Below are positions 53,363 to 64,000 of a stretch of 64,000 bases of DNA, one piece after another. This stretch comes from Brachycybe producta. Taxonomy: Eukaryota; Arthropoda; Diplopoda; Playtdesmida; Andrognathidae. The notes under the pieces were generated by a model that searched no databases, was not told where the DNA came from, and saw only the letters and a program-made list of their open reading frames with translations. Where the stretch lies: NCBI GenBank assembly GCA_036925085.1, contig JAUPFP010000015.1:457001-521000 (forward strand). The letters are read 5' to 3'. Positions within the stretch are counted from its first letter, which is position 1. The number at the start of each line of letters is the position of its first letter. Made by a program: the position numbers and the translations under genes.

Positions 53363-54104
53363 CTTATATATTAGAGGAGAAAAACATAGCAAATGACGAG
53401 TCAAGAACCAATAAACATTTCTGAACATTTAGGTTTTTCTATCTGGTCAAAATCTAATTAATTGAAGCTTCCAAATGTAACCACCACAATGTCATTAATT
53501 ACCAAAAGATAGAGGGAGTGATGATGGCGAAATTGGACAAAAGAGATAAGAAGAAGAAGAAATAAAAGAGAAAACAGAAAAAGAACAAACAACATTCGAA
53601 GTCTATTGTTGAATTGACCAATTCCTATCAGTTGGAATACAATTTTACTACAATGTACAAGAGAGAGAGAGGGTATATATAAAGTAGGTAGGAGGAGGCT
53701 ATACCTCCCTAATATTCCTGTAGAATGGATGATATGTCACCATTGAAAATCGGACCAAACTCAATCTTCTTTTCTTGTGTCCATAAAAAAAGAGAACAAC
53801 AAAGTGTGTTCAATTGATGATATATACAAAATACAATTCCTGTTTGTGTTTTATTGTTCTTTTTTATCTCTGTTCCAATATCAACAAAATAACAATTGTC
53901 ACAAAATTGTTATCCATCATAGCATTAAATTACAACTTAGAATTTTGTCTAGTTTAAGAGACATAAAAAATACCGCAATTTATAACATGTGACATGATGG
54001 ATTGGAGGTAGACAAAGTGGAAAATATAGGATTTAAAAAAAAAAATGTGCCAAATGTCACCATCTGGTTTTAGAATTACAAATTCACATTATTTAAAAAA
54101 AATT
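53363..54104. other. AT-rich spacer
   Basis: No gene recognised. (GA) patch near 53660-53672. Confidence 0.4.
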
Positions 54105-54240
54105 GTTAAAGTGTAAACGCTCCTTTTTCTGGTGCAAAATGAAAAGAGAGATTTGAATGTGTTTTATAAACTAGAAGAGTAGCTCAATTACTTGAAGTGT
54201 ATTTTCATATTGATATCTTTCAAAATAAGCTTTTTTATTT
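54105..54240. mobile_element. Family D left half
   Basis: TTATAAACTAGAAGAGTAGC, TTGATATCTTTCAAAATAAG. The right half is absent. Confidence 0.65.
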
Positions 54241-54284
54241 GAGTTTGTTCTCAATAGGAAAGTGTCTTTCAGACATAATACTCT

Positions 54285-54651
54285 TTAAGAGGGCTGGCTT
54301 CATCGAAAAATGTTAATGTAAATGCAAAGTAGATGGCGCCTGCAGCACCTCCATAGGTGGCAAACTACACTCGTCGCCAATTTAGTTCAAATAGAATGCA
54401 GCCTTTTAGCCTCTAAAAGCGTCCAAAACAACCTTAATTATCAGAGCACGTGACAAACTTACACCTCAGAACACAATATAAGTGAAGAGAGAGCACGTGT
54501 AGAGAAATAGCGATGACGCAATTAAGTTTGTAACGTGAAAAAAGGGAGAAGGTGAATCAGAGTTGAAGAGTATCAGTACATTTGTATGGGAGGGCTAGTG
54601 GCGCCATCTAATGATACAGGTACAAAATAAATGATCTATTTGCATTCTTAA
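54285..54651 (-). mobile_element. CACGTG-rich repeat, family A copy 5 (inverted, full length)
   Basis: Bounded by CTTTAAGAGGGCTGG and GCATTCTTAAGCC. AGTAGATGGCGCCTGCAG to AGTGGCGCCATCTAATG. Contains GCACGTGAC and GCACGTGTAG; the third site has decayed to AACGTGA. Confidence 0.85.
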
Positions 54652-55175
54652 GCCTCTATCATGCTAGCAACTTTTGATGAAACTTTGATACAATGCAACT
54701 TGCAATGTGACATGCAACTTCTTTCTTTATAGTTTGATATGACATGCAACTTGATAAAACTTTCTTTTCAATTAAATGTGAGACTCAGTCTCATTGAGTT
54801 GCACAATGCACATGCTCAACTTCTGAGAAACTTTTTTATGAAATTTCAGGTTTGAAAACTTGATTGAAACTAGGTTGTAAAACTAGTTTTATGTGTGATA
54901 TAGAAGGGGACAGGCTAATCGTAGGTCACTAGGTGACTTACACTTTAGAACTGTACATTACTCATTAGTCTCATTGACCTACACTAGAACTACTTGTAGG
55001 TCACTGAGTGAAATACAGTTCTAAAGTGTAGGTCACCTAGTGACCTACTATTATTCTATCCCTATAGAAGTTTATTACAAAATTCTAGTTGCAATTGCAT
55101 TAAAAGTTACTAGTGTGATGGTTTTTATGGTTTTTCTTTCTGATTTTTTTAGACATGTGAGATCTAGGCTTTAAT
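54650..55175. mobile_element. Family K element copy 1, carrying an inserted element L
   Basis: ATGCTAGCAACTTTTGATG, TGACATGCAACTT, GAGACTCAGTCTCA, then GATATAGAAG interrupted by L, resuming AAGTTTATTACAAAATTCTA and ending in AAGTTACTAGTGTGATGG. Copy 2 at 59907-60547 has the uninterrupted sequence. Confidence 0.75.
54907..55062. mobile_element. 156-bp MITE (element L) with 8-bp target duplication
   Basis: Arms GTAGGTCACTAGGTGACTTA... and ...AGGTCACCTAGTGACCTAC, about 49 bp with roughly five mismatches. Flanked by TATAGAAG at 54899-54906 and 55063-55070. The matching empty site, a single TATAGAAG, is at 60448-60455 in family K copy 2. 8-bp duplications fit hAT- or P-like transposases. Confidence 0.92.
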
Positions 55176-56110
55176 GTTACTAATGAAAACATAAGAGTAA
55201 TTAATAGTTCTATTCTATTGTTATTTTTTTTTTAATTTGCATATATTACAACATTAGCTATTTAAATTTTATTTTTCTCTGCAAAAGTTACTTTTTAAAA
55301 AAAATTGGAAATTTGTAATTCAAAACCTGTATGTGTGTCTCTACACCACAAACACAGGTATAATATTAAATTATCCTTTTTTACACCACGGGTTCAAAAA
55401 ACCTTTCCCTTTTTTTTTTGTTAAAAAAAAAGCACGAAAAATTTTGATGAATTATGTATGACAAAAATTCGTTTCATATTTATTAAAATTAGAGATTCAA
55501 TTCCAAAGGTTTGTAGAGACAAGTGAAACTTAAAATAAAAAAAAAGTTGAAATACACAAGCACAATTTTCATTTTTATTTCTACCACAGAATATGATTTC
55601 CATATTGAAATTTCAAATGTTATTTTACGTTATTAAAGTTACAATACAAACTCATATATTAATAAATATAAAGAGAGAGAAGAGAAGAAAAACAAGCTTC
55701 GAAATATTATTACAAGGAGTGAATAAAAGGAATGTTAACCTATTTTCTTTGTTATATATAACTTCAATTATTTTAACAAAAAAATCCCTCGAAATCTAAA
55801 AAAAATGGAGAACAAAACTTTAACGAAATTATTGTTTGAAGAAAAAACCCCCGAAAATATCAAAAACAAAATTTCTAAACTAATAATAAAAATCTTTTTA
55901 TTATTGTTATTCTTTGAATAGCAAAAAAAAATGTTCAACGAATGTTGGAGACAAAAAAAAAACAATTCAAAATTGATTCAATTTAATAAAAATCTGTGAG
56001 ATGTAATTTTACTCATTTAAATGTTTGGAGAAAAAAAATATCAATTCACTGAAAACCATTTTGGAAACAAACTTTAAAAAAATTCATAAAACTATAAAAA
56101 AGTACTAATT
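55176..56110. other. AT-rich spacer
   Basis: No gene recognised; long A/T runs. Confidence 0.5.
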
Positions 56111-56497
56111 TAAGAATGCAAGTAGATCATTTATTTTGTCCCTGTAGTGTAAGGTGGCGCCACTAGCCCTCCTCCCATAGAACTGTACCGACACTTCTTC
56201 AACTCTATGACTCACCTTCTTCCTTTTTTCTGCACGTGGCAAACTTTTAATTGCGTCATCGCTATTTCTCTACACGTGCTCTTTCTCTCTCTCTCTTCAC
56301 TTATATTATGTGTTCTGGGTGTAAGTTTGTCCACGTGCTGATAATTAAGGTTGTTTTGGACGCTTTTAGAGGCTAAAAGGAGGCTGCATTCGATTTCAAC
56401 TAATTGGCGACGAGTGTAGTTTGCCACCTATGTGGGGGTTGCATGCGCCATCTATCTTGCATTTATACAAGTATTTTTCTATGAAAAGCCCTCTTAA
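56111..56497 (+). mobile_element. CACGTG-rich repeat, family A copy 6 (full length)
   Basis: TTAAGAATGCAAGTAGATC ... GCCCTCTTAA. GGTGGCGCCACTAGCCC at the left, GCACGTGGC, ACACGTGCT, CCACGTGCT inside, GCGCCATCTATC at the right. Confidence 0.88.
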
Positions 56498-56998
56498 TTT
56501 TGCTTCTGAAAAAATATATAATAACCAATATACCGATTATCGTTTACATTTTAAAACAATTTGAAGTTGTTCCACTTTATATAAAATTTACAAAACACGT
56601 ACATCAGTGCCAATTGCAAAAAGCACTAAACTTTTTTAAAAAAAAAGAAATTCCTGCATCAAATCCGATCCTGCACCAACTTCAATACAATTTTATGTGG
56701 TATTAATTAAAACCCATTTAATTACTTTAAAACACAACAACAATATTTGTAGTTAAAACTAGCTTCAAAATTGAATCAAATTAGCCTCAATTTGTCATCC
56801 AAAACAGAAATTTTTCAAATTCTCTCACAAGTTTACCCTCCGCTTCCCCCCCCCCCCAAAAAAAAGCTACAATAAAATGAAACCAACAACAACAACAACA
56901 ACAAAAAAATGCAAACGAGACCAGAAAGAAGATGACATAAGCCGACAATAAATAGTTCGTTCGGTAAAGCCACACTTTCACTGTCTCTCTCTCTCTCT

Positions 56999-57047
<49 letters not shown>

Positions 57048-57932
57048 TAGCGTATGTTTTACATTTTGAACAGCGAAAAAGGATGGTGATGATGATCAGT
57101 ATCCCGATAGGGGGAAGTTTTATCCGGAAAATTTATACCCCCTTTTACAAGATGCATTTAATAGAAAGAAGGGGGGGAATGTAGGCCTATATGAGAAGGG
57201 TGAGAGGGGGGTTGTGGGATATGTGTCCTTCGGGAACCAAGCCAAATGTCATTTCAAATGTTAATGGATAAGACAAAAAGCTCATTTCATAGGCTCCTTT
57301 TTCTCTTGTTCCACAAAATTCTGGTGTTGAAACAACTTTTTCTTTTGTTTTACCCCCCCCCCCCCCCTCCCCAAAAAAAAACCCACCTCTAAACACCTTA
57401 GTTAAACCACCTTTCTAATCCTTCTTCCTATGTTTTCAATGTCTAAATGAAGAAGAATATTCAGCGTATTTTTTTAGCTCCTTGTAATTTAACCATCATT
57501 AAGCAACGAAAATGAGGTGACCACTCTAATTGTACTGTATATACTGGTCATTGGTCACTTCATGCATGTACAATGTATGTATTGGTGGTCACTTATGAGT
57601 CTCTTGATAATTTTCCACATTTTCAAATTACTTTTCTCCTTTTTTTTTTCTTTATATATAGAAATTCAGCAATTAGTTTAATTAATCCCAGAAGGATAAT
57701 TTCATCTACATGTTTCACATATTATAACAAGAAACCCTTCTTTTTAATGATTTAGTGAAAGCTTTTCTTTTTTTAAAAAAAGAATTCAATTTCTGGTTGC
57801 GACTAGAAATGATTTTTTTTTTTAAAAAAGATTTACATATGAAGTCATCATTTTGAGATTGCTCGTTTAAAAACTTTTTAGACAAAACATGTTCAAATTA
57901 TTGGCACAAACCCAGTTATTGGCAATCTATGC
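56498..57932. other. AT-rich spacer with (CT)n and C-runs
   Basis: (CT)n at about 56983-57045; C-runs near 56847 and 57353-57367; GGGGGGAAT near 57173. No gene recognised. Confidence 0.5.
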
Positions 57933-58583
57933 TTAAGAGGCTACAAAGCAAAATCACTTCGAAAAATCTCCACAAAGAGCGCTAGCATCGTTTTTTCTAT
58001 TGAGCCCTTACACAAGATTTTAAAGAAAAACTGTTAATTTTTAAAATACACAGCAGTCGCGGCGGCAATATGTTTATTTTTCATATTTAAATTTGTCCAA
58101 TTTTGATGGTTCAAAGTGCAATGTGCACCTTAAATATATGCTGATCTACTGATAGAATGACAAAAAATTGGTAAGTGCGGTTCTATTTTTAAAAACTATT
58201 TCAAAATTGCGAATTTCTAACTCTTATGTTAAACTCCACTGAGTACGCGCACTCATAAGCAAAAAAACATCCATTAAAATGCTCGTAAAAATACCTAATA
58301 ATAATTTTTAAAAACCACAATTAAATCACAGTGAAGCCAACACATTGGCGCAAGTTCTGGTATTTTAAAATTATTTTTCCTTATTTTTACGAGCATTTTA
58401 ATGGTTTTTTTTGCTTACGAGCACGTACTCAATGGAGATTAACATAAAAGTTAGAAATTCGCAATATTGAAATAGTTTTTAAAAATAGAACCGCACTTAC
58501 CAATTTTTTGTCATTCTATCACTAGATCAGCATATATTTAAGGTGCAGATTGCACGAAGTAATTTTGCGATATAGCCTCTTAA
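57933..58583. mobile_element. 650-bp TTAA-bounded fold-back, family N
   Basis: Ends TTAAGAGGCTACAAAGCAAA and TTTGCGATATAGCCTCTTAA. Arms of at least 160 bp pair through GCACCTTAAATATATGCTGA, TTGGTAAGTGCGGTTCTATT, GCGAATTTCTAAC and CATTAAAATGCTCGTAAAAA. The left arm has an insertion or the right a deletion of about 120 bp. Non-coding. Confidence 0.85.
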
Positions 58584-58769
58584 AGTGTGTATTAAAAACG
58601 ACAATCACTGGAATACTTTTTTTTTTCTCTCACAAGCTTTTAAGTTGACATTGACTGAAGCCCCTGAAATGCGGCAATCACTGCAAGCATAACGTTTTAA
58701 GGGCTTCCTTTTGTTCAGGATTATTTATATTTGGAAATGGTTGAAAGGTTGTTTTAAAGTGTAAAAGGG

Positions 58770-58850
58770 GCCTCTCAAACTCTGATCATTCCATCTTTTG
58801 AGAAACAAAATTAAGATAAACCTAAAAGTGTGTGTTAGAAACTAGAACTC
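58770..58850. mobile_element. Family D left-end fragment next to a family U fragment
   Basis: TCTCAAACTCTGATCATTCC and TGTTAGAAACTAGAACTC, followed at 58851-58890 by TTTAGGATTCGTCCCACAAC, the family U end. Confidence 0.55.
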
Positions 58851-58964
58851 AGACTCGGGAAAAATTTAGGATTCGTCCCACAACTAATATTTTTCTATAC
58901 ATGGAGGAGGCCTCTTAAATCGAAAAAAAAATATGTATATTAAGCCAGGTCTGTGATTCTATGA

Positions 58965-59405
58965 TTAACGGCTGTACAAACAATTAAGGACAAAAACCTT
59001 GAACCACGTCGGAATTTATATAAATTTAAATGAATAAATGAACCGCTTTTTTTCTCAAGTTTAATATCGTGGGGTTCTTGGATGGGGAGAGTGCAACATA
59101 TAGTTGATATGTTGCACTCTCCCCATCCAAGAACCCCACGATATTAAACTGGAGAGGGGGAAAGGTTGGAAAGTGTAGAGGGGGAAGAGAGAGAAACGTG
59201 GAGGGGGAAAAAGTAGGACGGGGTGACTGAAATTGAAATGAAAAGAGTAAAAAAAGGAACAAACAACGCGCATGCGCACACCAGAGAAAATGAAAACCTC
59301 ATTTTCTCTTTCAAATATAAAAAGGGGAGGGGATAATAGTAGCAAAATTAAACTACAGTTTATCACAGGCAGCTGTGCCCAGCATTAGAATTTCTTTTGC
59401 TCAGC
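58965..59405 (+). mobile_element. Family C element copy 2, containing a 44-bp perfect hairpin
   Basis: GGCTGTACAAACAATTAAGG, CACGTCGGAATTTATATAAA, GGAAAGTGTAGAGGGGGAAG, ACGCGCATGCGCACACCAGA, TTATCACAGGCAGCTG. Ends with the left half of a B-variant. Differs from copy 1 by an inverted duplication near its centre. Confidence 0.8.
59058..59150. repeat. Perfect 44-bp-arm palindrome with 5-base loop
   Basis: Arms 59058-59101 and 59107-59150 are exact reverse complements around the loop AGTTG. In the family C copy at 52.9 kb only the right arm sequence (CCAAGAACCCCATGATATTA) exists, so the left arm arose by inverted copying. Confidence 0.96.
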
Positions 59406-59906
59406 CCTTTTATATTTTTCGTTATACGAACAGAATTTTTTTTGTAAAAAAAAATATTTTAACATTATCTCTTATTTAATTCATACATAAGAAGAAGAAA
59501 AATAATTAAGGTTTCAATAATAGAAAATCTAAAAAAAACATTCCCAACAAAATGAAATAAAAACAGAAAGCAAAAAACTGCTATCTAGAAATTTATCTAT
59601 TAAAAACAGGAAAAGCGGAAAAAAATTCCTTCTTTTGAAAGAAAAAAAGATAAAAATTTCTATTACTTTCATGTTAAATATAAACAGAAAACCGCAACAA
59701 AAAAAATCACCGAAAAAAAAATAAACCCTGACTGCCACTCATGTTACAGTGAAAGCAAAAAATCAGTCATTCCTCAAAGTCACAAGTCAAAAAACCTAAA
59801 AGTTGACTAGCATCGAAGGCAATGTGCACAATACCTAACGGTTTAAATCGGTTCCAAACCGAGTAGAAACGGTTCGGGGTTCCCACCCGTTGCCTCCTCT
59901 AACTTA

Positions 59907-60547
59907 AGCCCCTATTATCACACTAGCAACTTTTGATGCAATAAAACGTGCAATGTGACATTGCAACTTCAATGTTTATAGTGTGATATGACATGCAACT
60001 TGATAAAATTTTCCTTTTAACTTGTGTGAGACTCAGTCTCACCTGGTTCAACTTTGAGAGACTTTTCAAGTAAACTTTCAGACAAACAACCAATCAGGCC
60101 GTTTGCCGGAAATGACATATGTAACATTGAACGAATTCTCGGTTTCATGACTTTCGGTTTATGAACTTCCTGTTAGTTGATGACAATATGGACACACAAA
60201 CCAAGGGGGCAGACACTGAACAGAAAATAATGTACGATTTTCACTACGATTACCAGCCCCGTCTGGATGGAAAGTCATTTTACTTTTTAGCTGCATTTTA
60301 CTTGGATAATCCAGAATAGAATTGAAATTTCAAAATTCAGTAAAACGCGGATTAAAAGTAAAATGGCTTCCGGAATACCGTACGAGATTCACCCAAATGT
60401 GTCGGCCCCTTAACATTGATTGGCAACTATAGGTTGCCATAGTGTGATATAGAAGTTTATTACAAAGTTCTAGTTGCAAGTCACATCACAGGTTGCCATT
60501 GCAAGTTGAATTGCATTGGAGGTTGCTAGTGTGTAATACCGGCTTTA
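59907..60547. mobile_element. Family K element copy 2 (uninterrupted, longer interior)
   Basis: Left TATTATCACACTAGCAACTT and right GAGGTTGCTAGTGTGTAATA are inverted ends. Shares GAGACTCAGTCTCA and GTGTGATATAGAAGTTTATT with copy 1. A GC-richer ~280-bp interior (60110-60420) is absent from copy 1 and holds a 43-codon open frame (60188-60319). Confidence 0.75.
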
Positions 60548-61489
60548 GCAGTCATTAAGAATACGACTTTAATTTTCTTTATCAATCTAAAACTTTTACT
60601 CAATGTGCAGACTTACAACCAAATTAGTGGTTTCTGAAATTGACTAGTAACTTTATAGAATAACTCATTTTCCTTCACTTTGCCACTTTTTTTTTCTTCT
60701 ATAAAGTTATAATAATAAAAATAACTAAAAAAAAGCATCATTCCTTTGAAGTTAACATTTACTTAGTATGATTTATAAATTAAGAAGAAAAAAAGTAAAC
60801 CACAAATTGATTTATTGCGACTTTTTTTTTACCCTAAAACTCTCTCTCTTCCTCTCCGTCTTCCTGCATTTAACCCCCGCCGGCCCTCTTTCTTACAAAC
60901 ATCCTCAAAAGTTTACATGTCATTTTGATCCTAATAAAACAGTAGCAAACACAACTAAAGTTATCTTAACACAAAAAAAAAATAACCACAAACGCCCAAC
61001 TCCACCCAGATCTTCTTCTATCCTAAGTGAACCCTGAGTGAACCGAACTCCAAACCCCCTCCCCCTCTAATAAAAAAACTCCTCCAAAGCTAAATAGTTA
61101 CTGACGTAATTGTCGCAGCAAATAATTACACAAGCAGCAGATGGTGCCACACCACCAACACTATTGAAAAAGAATGCGATGATGGATCACATTGAAACCG
61201 ATCTCCTTCCTCACATTTCGAACTCTTAAAAACGCCCACAACCATCAAACCCCCCCCCCCACCCCCATTTACCCTAGGCTACACCACCCTGACTCCTCGG
61301 TTGTTAGCTGTGTGTTTTTTGCTTCCTTCTTTTATATATATCACAAATTCGATTTACTTATTACAATAATAGACATTGAATAGAAAAGCAAAGATAACAC
61401 ACAATGTATAAATTACATTTCGTGTTTTCCACATTATTACAGGGTGTTTCATCATAAATGTTTTAAAAAGAAACTTTAGGTGTTTTAAA
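60548..61489. other. AT-rich spacer with C-rich patch
   Basis: C-runs at about 61251-61266. No gene recognised. Confidence 0.4.
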
Positions 61490-61712
61490 TCGGTTCGCGA
61501 TTTTTTTTTCTCTTCCAAAACCGGTTTTGATCCGTTCGTCTATCTAGACGAACTGGTTCGAACCGGGTACCAATGTGCATTGAGCAGATTTGCGCAGCAC
61601 ATTAGTTAGAGGTAGAACCGAACCGAATCTACTTGGTTCGGAACCAATTCTTTTCAGTTCGACCTATACTGGCGAATCAGTTCTATCAGTTCCAAACCGT
61701 TGACATCTCTAG
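61490..61712 (-). mobile_element. Family J element copy 2 (inverted)
   Basis: TTCGTCTATCTAGACGAACT, GCAGATTTGCGCAGCACATT, CCGAACCGAATCTACTTGG, CAAACCGTTGACATCTCTAG: reverse complement of the order seen at 47450-47760. Confidence 0.75.
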
Positions 61713-61744
61713 TGTTTTTTTTGTTGTTGTTGCGAATTTTGAAG

Positions 61745-61920
61745 TGAAAATGTGTTTCGAGCTCGGACTAGTCTTGTCTTTCAGGTGCAAAAATGAAGCG
61801 AAACATTAATTTATGTTTTAGAAACTATTGAGCTTTAGAAATGACTGAGTTACCCCCTTCTAGTTTCTAAAACACTTTCTAGTTTCTCTTAATTTTGCTT
61901 CATATAATGCAGAATACTTA
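61745..61920. mobile_element. Family D, internally deleted
   Basis: TTTCAGGTGCAAAAATGAAG, TTTAGAAACTATTGAGC, CCCTTCTAGTTTCTAAAAC and TCTCTTAATTTTGCTTCAT within 175 bp. Confidence 0.65.
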
Positions 61921-62014
61921 ATAGCTATTTATTTTGCTTTTGTCCCACTGGACGGCACCACTGCAGTGGCTAATGCCATGCTCTATAGACGTTTTTTTTT
62001 AATTTGGACGCAAA

Positions 62015-62300
62015 AACGTTTTTAGAAACAACATTACAAAAAAATTCAAATTGTTTTCCAAACAGAATAGTAGTAAATTATGCCAAAAGTTTTTTCATGG
62101 CAATATCTTAACAAAATAAACGATTTTATAATTCAGTTTGAAAATGATCTGATTTTTGAATTTTTCATTGACATTTCATGAAAAATTGTTATAAAAAGTT
62201 TATTTTAAAAAATATCATCATAAAAAAACTTTTAACATTATCAATAATTATTCTAGCTTCTAAAACACTTTGATTTTTTTCGTATTGTTGCTCCTGAAAA
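62015..62300. mobile_element. Divergent family D fold-back
   Basis: AACGTTTTTAGAAACAACAT on the left and TTATTCTAGCTTCTAAAACA on the right, with a TATTTTAAAAAATATCATCA core. Confidence 0.5.
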
Positions 62301-62549
62301 ACGTTCGCTTGAAAAATTATAATTTTGTTCTCCAAATCGCCTGTGGATTGAAGGGGCATCCTATAGAACATAATAGCTACACAAGCTTTGGGCCATCCAG
62401 AGGGGGGGGGGACAAAAACAAAATAAAAATCTATTCAGCCACCATAAGACTTAAAATGTAAATAAATGCTCGTAGCTAAAAAAAATGTGCTGAAAGATTT
62501 GAAAGATATGGTCTTAACAATCAACATTTCCAAATACGCTCTGATTTTC

Positions 62550-62914
62550 CTTTATTTTGGGCGTGTAGCGTTAGGTGGCGCCACTTGTTCTCCCAGAAAT
62601 GTACTGCAGACACTCTTCAACTCTTGACACTCACCTTCTTCCTTTTTTTTTTTTCAAGTGGCAAACTTTTTAATTTGCGTCATTGCTATTTCTCTACACG
62701 TGCTCTCTCTTCACTTATATTGTGTTTTGGGGGTAAGTTTGTCCACGTGCTCTGATAATTAAGGTTGTTTTGGACGCGCTTTTATAGCTAAAAAGGAGGC
62801 TGCATTCGATTTCACCTAATTGGCGACGCGTGTAGTTTGCCACCTAGGTAGGGGTTGCAGGCGCCATCTACCTTGCTATTTAAACAAGTATTTTTCTATG
62901 GAGCCCTCCTCTTA
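62550..62914 (+). mobile_element. CACGTG-rich repeat, family A copy 7
   Basis: TTAGGTGGCGCCACTTGT to GGCGCCATCTACC, GAGCCCTCCTCTTAA. One site lost (TTCAAGTGGC for CCACGTGGC); ACACGTGCT and CCACGTGCT kept. Confidence 0.85.
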
Positions 62915-63470
62915 AACACACTGAAAACGAGTACAATTTAAACTCTGAAGACAACAAAAAACAAACGCAATGTGATAACAGAATAAAACCAAATCGTTTT
63001 TTCTTCTCATTTGTTAAGTGAGTTTCAGTTACACCTTAAAACGTTGTTGGAAGTTGATTTTGGGCGGAATGTTTTCAATCATCAAGAACACTGTGTGTCT
63101 TTTTTTTTTTGCTATTGGTGCAAAAAACGTCGTGGACCATAACCTGTTTTTTATGTTTTGTTAAAAATACCGTTTACCACATCAACAAATTACTCATTTG
63201 GTTTATATATCGTAATGTAGATCGGAATGCATTGCAATGGTTTCGAATGGAGTATCCCCCCCCCCCCAAGTTGTTAGAAAACATCATCAAACACCGTATA
63301 ACAATTGCATGAGGCTAAATAGCCTCCTCCTATGTGAGAAAAACACATAATAAGGCTCTTACTATTTCTATATGACTACTTGACCAGTCTATTGTTTTCT
63401 ACTGATTTGAATGTCCAATTAGAAAGTATTTTAATGCAGTTAGATAACCAAGGTTCTTCTTATATAGTGA
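62915..63470. other. AT-rich spacer
   Basis: C-run near 63256. No gene recognised. At 63471 the family V end GTGAAAACCGTTTAACACGA begins. Confidence 0.4.
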
Positions 63471-63642
63471 AAACCGTTTAACACGAAATTGAATAACGTC
63501 AAATATCAGATAACACGAAACACATTTTCAGTCCTGTACTTCAGTATAGGATTTTCCATATATATTGTTTTTAAAAAAAAACGGATCAAGGCCGTCTCAC
63601 ACACGTTCCGGTAAACCTGTCAGGTATGCATGCCCAGGTAAC

Positions 63643-63844
63643 AGGCAATTAGAAATCGGGACACACAGAAGTTGGCTCCGCCCTTTTTATGACGACCGGC
63701 AACTTCTAGTTGGTTTGTTGGGTGGTTCGAGGTTGAAAAGGGCGGAGCATGTGACGTCAGACTACATAACCAACCAATTAGAAGTTGCCGGTCGTCATAA
63801 AAAGGGCGGAGCCAACTTCTGTATGTCCCGATTTCTAATTGCCT
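63643..63844. mobile_element. Snap-back element, family B copy 3
   Basis: CAGGCAATTAGAAATCGGGA ... TCCCGATTTCTAATTGCCTG. Outer arms GAAGTTGGCTCCGCCC / GGGCGGAGCCAACTTC and a second inverted pair GACCGGCAACTTCTA / TAGAAGTTGCCGGTC. Nearly a full palindrome and the best-preserved copy. Confidence 0.9.
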
Positions 63845-64000
63845 GTCATTTTTAATAATTGTATTAATTGTAGCTAAACAAATATAACAAATTACGCGAA
63901 TGCAACAAACAATTATTGTTATTTATATTAGAAATTTTAAAAAAAATTACATTTTGTAGAAATACGCTTCTAGGTTCACCTAATGCCCTGTTTATAGCAA

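Overview
The window is animal (metazoan) nuclear DNA. Three things show this: exons with GT/AG introns that spell a protein kinase C, a Frizzled-type cysteine-rich-domain protein, and a eukaryotic tRNA-Asn(GTT) cluster with internal A/B boxes. The DNA is strongly AT-rich, dominated by introns and intergenic sequence, and saturated with short non-autonomous transposons. An invertebrate is the best guess; I cannot name the species or phylum from the sequence alone.

Layout. (1) 1-15 kb: a minisatellite, a minus-strand Ser-rich ORF of unknown function (1991-3037), then only repeats: fold-back elements, a tRNA-derived SINE and LINE fragments. (2) 15.5-16.7 kb: a minus-strand secreted protein with two nearly identical Frizzled cysteine-rich domains in tandem. 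(3) 22.9-40.6 kb: eight minus-strand exons giving the first ~267 residues of a delta/theta-type novel protein kinase C (C2-like domain, pseudosubstrate, C1A, most of C1B). Exon phases agree at all seven junctions. The remaining C1B exon and the kinase domain were not found, so the gene either runs out of the left edge (placing the two genes above inside a very long intron) or is incomplete. (4) 40.7-42.4 kb: nine plus-strand tRNA-Asn genes at 162-164-bp spacing, flanked by a truncated copy at each end and built partly from a duplicated 650-bp four-gene block. A splice acceptor abuts the PKC start codon, so an upstream non-coding exon is expected and the tRNA cluster probably lies antisense in the first PKC intron or in its upstream region. 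(5) 42.4-64 kb: no gene recognised; nested and dispersed transposons, a ~170-bp TA tract and several long palindromes.

Repeats carry much of the information. At least a dozen families occur twice or more here: a ~390-bp family rich in CACGTG sites (seven copies), a TTAA-bounded fold-back family (about eighteen copies or fragments, many inside PKC introns), a 'snap-back' family (GTTGGCTCCGCCC), and hAT-like elements with 8-bp target duplications, in one case confirmed by an empty site in a second copy of the host repeat. Nested insertions allow relative dating. Family names A, B, C and so on are labels made for this answer only. Class assignments rest on terminal repeats and target duplications read by eye, without any database search.
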